A DNA stretch of 18,221 nucleotides from an uncultured Prevotella sp. (GTDB lineage Bacteria > Bacteroidota > Bacteroidia > Bacteroidales > Bacteroidaceae), in the NCBI GenBank assembly GCA_937874345.1, contig CALNBT010000002.1:1-18221 (forward strand). The letters are read 5' to 3'. The notes beneath the pieces were generated by a model. The model saw nothing but the letters and a program-made list of their open reading frames with translations, was not told the DNA's origin and did not search any database. A program made the translations under genes and the position numbers. Shown here piece by piece: positions 7,435 through 14,218 of this stretch (positions are counted from its first letter, which is position 1; each line of letters begins with the position of its first letter).

Positions 7435-8873
7435 GCTTTTCGTTTCATAAAAAAGTCCAAAACCTCATCAAAGATACTTGAATAAAAGATTCTCATCACA
7501 GCGATATAAAGGATCATCGCAACCAATATTTTAATGATCAAGACAAGAGCCACGCTATGAAATGGCATGCTGACCATGAAAGCGCACAACATAACCAAAG
7601 CAGATAACAACATGAATGGCAACGTATCACTGAGAATCTCGGGCAAACTCAATTGAATAAGTTTACGGGTGGCTAGATACCAAGCACTCAACCACAATAC
7701 ATTAAATACCGAGAAAGCAACCACCATAAAGACGATTCCTTGTTTGTAGCATAACAGGATGACACCAATCTGAATAATGATTTGGAAGAAATTACACCAC
7801 ATATAGGTATCACTTCGCTGATGGCTGATGGCAAGATTCTGGAAAAGGGAATACATGGGCATGAAGGCGCCGCCCAAACACAATATCTGCATCAGCAAAA
7901 CTGAATCAATCCATTTAGCACCCAACAAGGTGAGGATAAATTCTTTGGAGATAAGGGCAAGTCCGAACAGACAAGGAAATGCCAACATCGCCGTGAAACG
8001 CATCATCTTTCTAAATACCCTTTTCTCACGGTCCCGCGTGTCGTCTGTCAAAGAAGACAGCACAGGCTGGGCCACTTGCTGCAAAGTATTGCCCACTAAT
8101 GAATAAGCCATCTGGTTCCACTTGTACGCCTGGGAGAAATTACCCACTGCCTTTGTGGTAAACAACCGGCCAAAAACGAATGTCAGAATATTATTATTAA
8201 CCGTATTTAGAATCATGGTAATGAGAATCTTCACGCTGAAAGCAAACATCTTTTTGATAGGTGTGAAGTTCACTTTCCACGTGGGTCGCCAATAGCAATA
8301 ATAGTATCGGTAGATGTTCATGACCGTGATGTAGATCAACTGCTGCCAGGCCAAGCTCCAATAGGTCATCCCCATAAGCGCCATCGTAATGCCGGTAATA
8401 CCCGACAAGACAAGAGCCACATTGCTGGATATGGTCAATTCCTTGATCATCAGGTCTTTGGTCATGATGACATTAGGCACAATACCGAACGAACTCATCA
8501 CAAACGTCAGGAAAATAAAACGTGAAAGATTGGTCAACGCAGGAACATGAAAGAACCAGGCAATCAACGGCGCACAGAAAAAGAGAATGACGTAAATGGA
8601 AATACTGGTCAGGATATTAAACCAAAACACGGCATTGTAATCTCCATGCGTAGGTTCCTTGATGTTGATCAAAGCATTCGAAAATCCGCTGCTTTGCAAA
8701 TTACCTGCAATAGCAGTAAAGATGGCAAGCATACCTACTATACCATAATCGCCGGGTGAAAGGATTCGCGCAAGAAAAACGCCAATAATTAAGTTCAATA
8801 TTTGAGTTGTTCCACTGTTGAGTGTTCCCCAAAACAATCCTCTGGCCGTTTTCTCTTTTAATGTTTCTGACAT
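7431..8873 (-). CDS. polysaccharide flippase (Wzx/MOP superfamily)
   Basis: With the ATG at 8873 this is a 480-residue integral membrane protein of the polysaccharide transporter family (Polysacc_synt type, WzxC/TuaB-like). Such proteins flip lipid-linked glycans across the inner membrane. The N-terminus EKTARGLFWGTLNSG and ARILSPGDYGIVGM are characteristic, followed by about 12-14 hydrophobic segments and the polar SQAYKWNQMAYSL region. The frame is open upstream to 9014, but a canonical promoter for this gene lies at 8895-8925, inside that extension, so 8873 is the start. It is the first gene of the leftward arm and overlaps the GT2 gene by 4 nt. No polymerase (Wzy) is visible in the window. 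Confidence 0.92.
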   Translation of the reverse strand: MSETLKEKTARGLFWGTLNSGTTQILNLIIGVFLARILSPGDYGIVGMLAIFTAIAGNLQSSGFSNALINIKEPTHGDYNAVFWFNILTSISIYVILFFCAPLIAWFFHVPALTNLSRFIFLTFVMSSFGIVPNVIMTKDLMIKELTISSNVALVLSGITGITMALMGMTYWSLAWQQLIYITVMNIYRYYYCYWRPTWKVNFTPIKKMFAFSVKILITMILNTVNNNILTFVFGRLFTTKAVGNFSQAYKWNQMAYSLVGNTLQQVAQPVLSSLTDDTRDREKRVFRKMMRFTAMLAFPCLFGLALISKEFILTLLGAKWIDSVLLMQILCLGGAFMPMYSLFQNLAISHQRSDTYMWCNFFQIIIQIGVILLCYKQGIVFMVVAFSVFNVLWLSAWYLATRKLIQLSLPEILSDTLPFMLLSALVMLCAFMVSMPFHSVALVLIIKILVAMILYIAVMRIFYSSIFDEVLDFFMKRKA

Positions 8874-8894
8874 CGTTCGGTGTTTAATAACCAG

Positions 8895-8925
8895 CAAATA
8901 TACAAGGATTTGTTTGTATTCCAAA
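8895..8925 (-). promoter_or_regulatory. consensus promoter of the flippase-glycosyltransferase arm
   Basis: The minus strand carries TTTG (8925-8922), a 19-nt spacer and TATATTTG (8902-8895), a full match to both Bacteroidota promoter elements. It ends about 20 nt before the flippase ATG. It interleaves with a promoter of opposite direction at 8913-8943. Confidence 0.8.
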
Positions 8926-8943
8926 ATAAAATCATTACTTTTG
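8913..8943 (+). promoter_or_regulatory. consensus promoter of the sialyltransferase-like gene
   Basis: TTTG at 8913-8916, a 19-nt spacer and TACTTTTG at 8936-8943 match both elements of the Bacteroidota promoter. It faces right and would give a leader of about 120 nt to the gene at 9070. The -33 element lies between the two elements of the opposing promoter. Confidence 0.72.
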
Positions 8944-8972
8944 TCTTTCACCACTAGTTGTTCCAGACAGCC

Positions 8973-9044
8973 ATGAACAATGCTTTCCGCTGCGTTTTCA
9001 GGGCTTTCAATCAATCGATGTCACAAGGTTATTCAAATAGATAG
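8973..9044 (+). other. possible 23-codon leader ORF
   Basis: The leader of the following gene contains an ATG-started frame of 23 codons ending in TAG, 25 nt before the ATG at 9070. The peptide has no run of a single amino acid typical of attenuators and no recognised family. It may be chance; it is listed because the leader is unusually long. Confidence 0.2.
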
Positions 9045-9069
9045 CTGACCTCGTTCGTTTTTGACAAGT

Positions 9070-10212
9070 ATGAATCAGATTAAAATAAGGATTTTGGAGT
9101 CGTCGGTTCTGACTCCTCGATGGGAGACCAACTTCTGTATCGAGGAATTACAGAACAGGTTTGAAGTGGAATATTGGGACTGTACGAAAATCGTTTCACC
9201 TTCATTCTCACCCAAGACCGAAATTTCAAAACCCTATGTTGTAAAAATCGAGTCACTCAAGGATTTAAATCAACGCATCAAGCAATTGTCCTTAGACACC
9301 TTGCTCATCACGAATATCCATGAGAATCCTGAAAACTTCAGATTTTACAAGACCATTGCATCGCGTTTCAAAACCATTGTAACAATCAATTTCTTTGCTG
9401 ACAACTCAGAGGAATTGCCACAGTCCAGACTGATGAAGTTGATTCGCAAGTTCAATCCTCGTCATGCCCGCGAAATTTTTTATTGGAAGCTTTACCGAAA
9501 GATGTTCCAAAAGATCTTGATCAGCTGTTCTCCGTCCACAGAACCCTATCGTATCAACCACCCCGATTACGAGTCATTTATTCGGGTTCAAGGCAACACA
9601 TCTGACGATATTGTTTCTCTCAAACCCATGATTGTCTATATTGACAATTACTTTCCTTTCCATCCTGAGATCAAGAAGCGAGAACCGTCTTTCCAACCTG
9701 AAAAAGTTGCCCACGATTTCTATCAGTCTCTCAACCGTTTTTTCTCTTTAGTCGAAGAAAAATATCATTGCCAGATTGTGATCGCAGCACATCCGTCGGC
9801 TGATTTCGAGAAAAATCCTTTCAATGGAAGAAAGATTATCTTCAACAAAACCGATGTTTTGGTAAAAGAATCGATGGGTGTACTGATGCATACCAGCAAT
9901 AGCTTGTCGTATGTTTACTTGAACAACGTTCCGGTCGCATTCCTGACGAATGCGGCTTACGAGGAGGCGAAGCTCGAATCTCATCGATTGAAGACCCTTT
10001 CGGAGATCAATCACATTAGGATTGTGGATACAGATCAATACAAAACAAGTAATGAAGATATATTGACACCCCTCGATTCGGAGCTTCGAACAGCATACAT
10101 GAAGTACCAAACTGATGGCAATCCAGAAACTAATGCTCAACGATTGACAGCGTATCTCACCGAAATTGCGCAGCAAATAGAAAAAGATCATCATCACCAT
10201 TCAAAGAGCTAA
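9070..10212 (+). CDS. putative sialyltransferase-like glycosyltransferase
   Basis: This 380-residue protein is not one I can assign to a named family. It has no signal peptide or membrane segment. Two features recall bacterial sialyltransferases of the GT-B type (GT38/GT52/GT80): an HP motif in IVIAAHPSAD (HP at 241-242) that normally binds the CMP moiety, and a Ser/Thr-rich stretch MHTSNSLS (273-280) followed by a strand and a PVAFL turn, like the S/T-S/T motif. A segment IDNYFPFHPE (191-200) opens the C-terminal half. The usual D/E-D/E-G motif was not found. Its position just before the sialic acid synthase and CMP-synthetase genes supports transfer of the CMP-activated sugar. The frame is open to a TTG at 9061, but the ATG at 9070 is preferred. 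The C-terminus carries a natural run of four His. Confidence 0.6.
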   Translation: MNQIKIRILESSVLTPRWETNFCIEELQNRFEVEYWDCTKIVSPSFSPKTEISKPYVVKIESLKDLNQRIKQLSLDTLLITNIHENPENFRFYKTIASRFKTIVTINFFADNSEELPQSRLMKLIRKFNPRHAREIFYWKLYRKMFQKILISCSPSTEPYRINHPDYESFIRVQGNTSDDIVSLKPMIVYIDNYFPFHPEIKKREPSFQPEKVAHDFYQSLNRFFSLVEEKYHCQIVIAAHPSADFEKNPFNGRKIIFNKTDVLVKESMGVLMHTSNSLSYVYLNNVPVAFLTNAAYEEAKLESHRLKTLSEINHIRIVDTDQYKTSNEDILTPLDSELRTAYMKYQTDGNPETNAQRLTAYLTEIAQQIEKDHHHHSKS

Positions 10213-10281
10213 TTCTTTGGAGAAGACTTTAAAAGAACGATATTTTTCAAAATAAAGAATCAGTGCCATCAATATTTTTTG

Positions 10282-10289
10282 TAAATTTG
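10282..10289 (+). promoter_or_regulatory. Bacteroidota -7 element for the synthase operon
   Basis: TAAATTTG matches TAnnTTTG and sits about 83 nt before the synthase ATG at 10372. No correctly spaced TTTG is present upstream. The resulting leader of about 80 nt holds nested inverted repeats (10297-10330). Confidence 0.5.
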
Positions 10290-10296
10290 CATCTTA

Positions 10297-10330
10297 AGTG
10301 ATCACTGTGCACCTGAAGTGATGGCACTTC
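10297..10330 (+). promoter_or_regulatory. nested inverted repeats in the synthase leader
   Basis: The leader contains the 10-bp palindrome AGTGATCACT (10297-10306) and a hairpin GAAGTG-ATGG-CACTTC (10315-10330). The ATCACT of the first (10301-10306) can also pair with AGTGAT (10318-10322 region), so the structures are alternatives. It could be a protein operator or an RNA switch; I do not recognise a riboswitch class. Confidence 0.35.
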
Positions 10331-10371
10331 GTCACTGGAAATATATGTATATCCCCCCAAAACATAAAACA

Positions 10372-11247
10372 ATGAAGAGCCCATTCATAATTGCTGAGAT
10401 TGGCTGTAACCATAAAGGCGACATGCAAATAGCCAAGGAAATGATTCAAACTGCTGCGACTTATTGCAAGGCAGACATTGTGAAATTCCAAAAGCGATGT
10501 GTTAAAGAACTACTCAGCGAGCAAGAATTTAATGCACCGCACCCTCATCCGGAGAATTCTTATGGCTCAACTTATGGAGCTCACCGCGAATTTTTGGAGT
10601 TTGACTTGGAACAACACCGTCAATTGCAACAGTGGTGCAATGAATATGGAATAGAATATTCTACCTCTGTATGGGATATTACGTCGGCAAAGGAAATCTG
10701 TACCTTGAAACCACGGATGATCAAGGTTCCTTCTGCATGCAATCTCAACGAGGAACTCTTGGGATATCTATGCGATTATTTTGATGGCGAGATACACCTT
10801 TCGTTTGGAATGACCACCAAAGAGGAGGAAGAGAAAATCGTTCAGTTCTTTGAAAGCCGGGGGCGGAACCAGGATTTGGTCATCTATGACTGCACATCTG
10901 GCTATCCCGTGCCGTTTGAAGACATCTGCCTTTTGGAACTGACACGCCTAAAAGAGGTATATGGAAAGCGAGTCAAGGCCATTGGCTTCTCGGGTCATCA
11001 TCTGGGTATTGCCGTTGACTCTGCTGCCGTTGCGCTAGGTGCTGAATATATAGAGCGTCACTACACCTTGGATAGAACGTGGAAGGGAACCGACCATGCA
11101 GCATCACTAGAGCCAGATGGCGTAAGAAAACTGGCACGCGACTGCAGGGCCGTTGCAAAAGCATTGACTTACAAACGTGAAGACATCTTGGACATCGAGA
11201 AAGTTCAACGAGAAAAACTTAAAAAAAACCAAATAAAATGGTCATAG
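10372..11247 (+). CDS. neuB: sialic acid (probably Kdn) 9-phosphate synthase, NeuB/NANS type without SAF domain
   Basis: NeuB-family enzymes condense PEP with a mannose-type sugar to make a nine-carbon sialic acid. The 291-residue protein has the complete TIM-barrel set: FIIAEIGCNHKGD (5-17), ADIVKFQKR (34-42), IKVPSACNLNEELL (117-130), LSFGMTT (143-149), DCTSGYPVPFED (173-184) and the C-terminal GFSGHHLGIA (205-214) and TWKGTDHAASLEP (236-248). Two stretches, YGSTYGAHREFLEF and TWKGTDHAASLEP, resemble vertebrate NANS, which uses a 6-phosphorylated sugar and makes the 9-phosphate. Family members normally have about 340-360 residues with a C-terminal SAF (antifreeze-like) domain; here the chain ends where it would begin. 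The next gene overlaps by 10 nt, so this is not a frameshift. A frame from 10318 lacks family support upstream of residue 1. Exact substrate is inference. Confidence 0.9.
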   Translation: MKSPFIIAEIGCNHKGDMQIAKEMIQTAATYCKADIVKFQKRCVKELLSEQEFNAPHPHPENSYGSTYGAHREFLEFDLEQHRQLQQWCNEYGIEYSTSVWDITSAKEICTLKPRMIKVPSACNLNEELLGYLCDYFDGEIHLSFGMTTKEEEEKIVQFFESRGRNQDLVIYDCTSGYPVPFEDICLLELTRLKEVYGKRVKAIGFSGHHLGIAVDSAAVALGAEYIERHYTLDRTWKGTDHAASLEPDGVRKLARDCRAVAKALTYKREDILDIEKVQREKLKKNQIKWS

Positions 11248-12407
11248 CATTCATTCCTGTCAGAGGAGGCAGCAAATCTATCCCACTAAAAAATATCAAA
11301 CCCCTTTGCGGTAAACCGCTTGTGTGTTGGAACATCGAGGCTTTGGAGGCCTGTCCTGACGTTGACCAAGTGATTGTTGCAACCGATTCTTACGAGATCG
11401 AGCAAGTCGTAAATAGCCAATGTTATTCTAAGACGTCCGTTTATCATCGCTCTGCTGAAAACGCTTCTGATACAGCATCCACCGAAAGTGTTATGTTGGA
11501 ATATATTCATTACGCCAAACTGGACAACGATATTTGCTTTATGTTGGTTCAGGCCACATCTCCCATGACACAGACCCAACATTTCAGCGAGGCATTGCGA
11601 TTATGGGAAGAGGGAAAATACGACTCACTTCTGACATGTGTCCGCAACTATCGGTTCTTTTGGAATGCCGACGGAACGAGTATGAACTATGATTTCAAGA
11701 ATCGTCCACGCCGCCAAAACTTCTCGGGTATGCTGATGGAGAACGGTGCTTTTTATATCAATACGGTTCGAAACATCGTTGCTTCAGGCAACAGATTGAG
11801 CGGTAAGATTGGTATTTACGAGATGCCGGAATACACTGCGTTGGAAATTGATGAACCCGACGACTGGATGTTGATGGAAAAGTTGATGAGAAAACATCTG
11901 CCGATAGATCAAAAGCCTGCCAAAAACGACATTAAACTCTTTTTATGTGATGTAGACGGTACCTTGACCGACGGTGGAATGTATTATGCTGAGAGCGGTG
12001 AAGAACTGAAAAAATTCAATACCCGTGATGGAATGGGGCTTCAACTCCTTCAAAAGGCGGGTATCCTGACTGGCATTATCACATCAGAAGACACCCAAAT
12101 GGTTGCCAACCGCGCCAAAAAGCTCAAGGTGAACTATCTTTTTCAGGGCAAACGTGCCGGTGGAAAGTTGGAAGCCGCCAAGGAAATTTGTCGAGAAATG
12201 AATATTTCGCTCAATCAAGTAGCCTACATTGGCGATGATATCAATTGTCACGAATTGCTCTCTTCTGTAGGGATGAAAGCCTGTCCCGCAGATGCCATGC
12301 CACAAATCAAACAAATTCCAAATATCATTATTCTTCAAAAAGAAGGTGGAAAAGGCTGCGTAAGAGAGATGATTGATAAGTATCTACTAAATAACAGCTC
12401 CATATAA
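11238..12407 (+). CDS. neuA: CMP-sialate (probably CMP-Kdn) synthetase fused to a HAD phosphatase
   Basis: This 389-residue protein has two domains. Residues 1-225 form a CMP-sialate synthetase: IPVRGGSKSIPLKNI (6-20) for CTP binding, ATSP near 106-109, RPRRQ (156-160), MENGAFY and the EIDEPDDW metal motif. Residues 232-385 are a KdsC-like HAD phosphatase with DVDGTLTDG (238-246, the nucleophile and acid/base Asp), RDGMG, ITSE (281-284), a Lys in KRAGGK and GDDIN (332-336). All four HAD motifs look intact. The fusion would dephosphorylate the 9-phosphate made by the upstream synthase and activate the product with CTP. The domain order matches vertebrate CMAS, whose C-terminal HAD module has altered catalytic residues. 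Bacteroides thetaiotaomicron has a separate Kdn-9-phosphate phosphatase of this type. Its start overlaps the synthase stop by 10 nt, indicating coupled translation. Confidence 0.92.
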   Translation: MVIAFIPVRGGSKSIPLKNIKPLCGKPLVCWNIEALEACPDVDQVIVATDSYEIEQVVNSQCYSKTSVYHRSAENASDTASTESVMLEYIHYAKLDNDICFMLVQATSPMTQTQHFSEALRLWEEGKYDSLLTCVRNYRFFWNADGTSMNYDFKNRPRRQNFSGMLMENGAFYINTVRNIVASGNRLSGKIGIYEMPEYTALEIDEPDDWMLMEKLMRKHLPIDQKPAKNDIKLFLCDVDGTLTDGGMYYAESGEELKKFNTRDGMGLQLLQKAGILTGIITSEDTQMVANRAKKLKVNYLFQGKRAGGKLEAAKEICREMNISLNQVAYIGDDINCHELLSSVGMKACPADAMPQIKQIPNIIILQKEGGKGCVREMIDKYLLNNSSI

Positions 12408-12431
12408 AGTACATCTATTGACGATAACTGC

Positions 12432-12465
12432 ATTAAAGATGATTATTTTTGGCATTATCTTTAAT
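12432..12465. repeat. 9-bp perfect inverted repeat around the -33 element of the transporter promoter
   Basis: ATTAAAGAT (12432-12440) and ATCTTTAAT (12457-12465) are exact inverted copies 16 nt apart. The TTTG of the transporter promoter lies in the centre. It could be an operator or a weak A/T-rich terminator of the neuA transcript; only a short T-run follows. Confidence 0.45.
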
Positions 12466-12479
12466 TTGCAATACCTTTG
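12448..12479 (+). promoter_or_regulatory. promoter of the transporter-phosphotransferase pair
   Basis: TTTG at 12448-12451, a 20-nt spacer and TACCTTTG at 12472-12479 fit the Bacteroidota promoter. The leader to the ATG at 12529 would be about 46 nt. Confidence 0.7.
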
Positions 12480-12528
12480 CAACGGCGAATGAAACCTCGA
12501 TTAGCGCTAGATAGATATATGCAGCCAT

Positions 12529-14211
12529 ATGCTCAAAACCTTATTAGCAATGGATTGGCTTAACAGTCTTTTTGCCGTCCATTCGGCTATCCAAACAATT
12601 ATGGTCATTTCTTTGATCATCGCTGTAGGCTTGGCTTTTAGCAAACTAAAGCTGATGGGCATTTCGCTTGGCATTGCATTTGTTTTCTTTGCAGGCATTC
12701 TTGCAGGAAATCTAGGATTGACAGTCGATCCCGTCTCACTTCATTATGCAGAAACCTTTGGTCTGGTCATCTTTGTTTATACCCTAGGGCTTTATGTCGG
12801 TCCAAACTTTTTCGGGGCTTTTCGAAACGAAGGAACATCTTTCAATCTATGGGGCTTGGCCGTTATTCTCTTGGGAACGGCCATAGCTTTAGCATTATGT
12901 CCCATTACTGGTATATCCGTTTCAACAATGGTTGGATTGCTTTGCGGGGCAACTACCAACACACCGGCCCTTGGAGCCGCCCAACAAGCATTGGGACATC
13001 TGGGCCTTCCAACCGGCGAAATCGCGCTGGCAACAGCCCTTACCTACCCATTGGGTGTCGTAGGTGTTATCCTTGCCATCCTTTTGATGCGCAAACTCTT
13101 TGTCAAGGAAGAAGACCTAAAACCAAAACATCCAATCGACGAGGATCGTACTTTTGTCTCCCAATTCATTGTTCTTAATCCCGCCATTGAGGGAAAGCAA
13201 ATTGGTCAACTGGCCAAAAATACTCACTTGAAATTCGTTATCTCACGCATTTGGCGTCAAAACGAAGTTTTGGTGCCCATGGCAAGCACTCAGCTACACA
13301 CCGGTGACAGTCTGATGATCGTGACCAATCGCGATGATGTCAACGGACTTGAACTACTCTTCGGAAAGGAAGTTGAGAGAGATTGGAACCAAGGGAGAGT
13401 AGATTGGAACCATATCGATTCAAAAGTAGAATCGAGAGTAATTGTCCTCACCCGAACAAATCTCAATGGCAAGCGCCTCGGCCGATTGCATATGCGCGAG
13501 GCATACAATGTGAATGTGAGCAGGGTCATTCGTGGTGATGTCAAACTATTGGCTACTGAAGACTTAAGATTACAATATGGTGACCGTATTACGATTGTTG
13601 GCGAACCGAAGGATGTTGACAATGCCGAACATTTCTTGGGCAACTCTGTCAAGACTTTGAATGAGCCCAACATTGGAAGTATCTTCGTTGGTATCATCCT
13701 TGGACTGGCATTGGGTACCTTACCCATTTACTTGCCAGGAATCGCTACACCCATTCGACTTGGAATAGCGGGCGGACCCATCATCATGGGTATCCTGATA
13801 GGCGCCTTGGGATCACATCTTCGTTTTATTTCCTACACCACCCGATCAGCGTCACTCATGCTCAGAAAGATCGGTCTTTCCATCTATCTGGCTTGCCTTG
13901 GACTTGATGCCGGAAAAGATTTCTTCCAGACAGTAGCTCGTCCCGAAGGATTGATGTGGATTGGTATTGGATTTATCTTGACGATTGTTCCGGTGCTGAT
14001 TGTCGGATTCATTGCTTTGCGTACCAAGAAACTCGATTTTGGTACCATTTGCGGCATTCTTTGCGGGTCGATGGCCAACCCGATGGCCCTTACCTACGCC
14101 AACGACACCATCGAAGGCGAAACGCCTAATATCAGTTATGCAACTGTTTACCCCATCGGAATGTTCATTCGAGTCATCATTGCCCAGATTTTGATCATGT
14201 TCTTTGTATAA
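12529..14211 (+). CDS. AspT/YidE/YbjL-family transporter with RCK_C (TrkA_C) domains
   Basis: The 560-residue protein has the standard architecture of the aspartate:alanine antiporter (AAEx) family: about five membrane helices (residues 20-190), two cytoplasmic TrkA_C-type regulatory domains (about 205-375), then about five more helices (385-560). Each membrane half carries a family repeat, GATTNTPALGAA at 140-151 and GSMANPMALTYAN in the second half. Length matches E. coli YidE (553) and YbjL (561). The best-known member, AspT of Tetragenococcus, exchanges aspartate for alanine, but substrates of most homologues are unknown, so none is assigned here. A promoter at 12448-12479 precedes it and the LtaS-like gene begins 7 nt after its stop, so the two are probably one operon. 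Confidence 0.92.
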   Translation: MLKTLLAMDWLNSLFAVHSAIQTIMVISLIIAVGLAFSKLKLMGISLGIAFVFFAGILAGNLGLTVDPVSLHYAETFGLVIFVYTLGLYVGPNFFGAFRNEGTSFNLWGLAVILLGTAIALALCPITGISVSTMVGLLCGATTNTPALGAAQQALGHLGLPTGEIALATALTYPLGVVGVILAILLMRKLFVKEEDLKPKHPIDEDRTFVSQFIVLNPAIEGKQIGQLAKNTHLKFVISRIWRQNEVLVPMASTQLHTGDSLMIVTNRDDVNGLELLFGKEVERDWNQGRVDWNHIDSKVESRVIVLTRTNLNGKRLGRLHMREAYNVNVSRVIRGDVKLLATEDLRLQYGDRITIVGEPKDVDNAEHFLGNSVKTLNEPNIGSIFVGIILGLALGTLPIYLPGIATPIRLGIAGGPIIMGILIGALGSHLRFISYTTRSASLMLRKIGLSIYLACLGLDAGKDFFQTVARPEGLMWIGIGFILTIVPVLIVGFIALRTKKLDFGTICGILCGSMANPMALTYANDTIEGETPNISYATVYPIGMFIRVIIAQILIMFFV

Positions 14212-14218
14212 CATCACC

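Noticed and set aside
7431..9014. Longer flippase start at 9014 (47 extra residues)
   Set aside because: A canonical promoter for the gene lies inside the extension, and family similarity begins at the Met at 8873.
10192..10203. His run at the end of the sialyltransferase-like protein as a cloning tag
   Set aside because: It has only four His followed by natural residues in native sequence, with no vector context.
10318..10371. Upstream start at 10318 for the sialic acid synthase
   Set aside because: It is a GTG within the structured leader; the NeuB fold begins directly after the Met at 10372.
10372..11247. Synthase as a truncated pseudogene
   Set aside because: All TIM-barrel motifs are intact and the next gene overlaps its stop by 10 nt, so the short form looks native.
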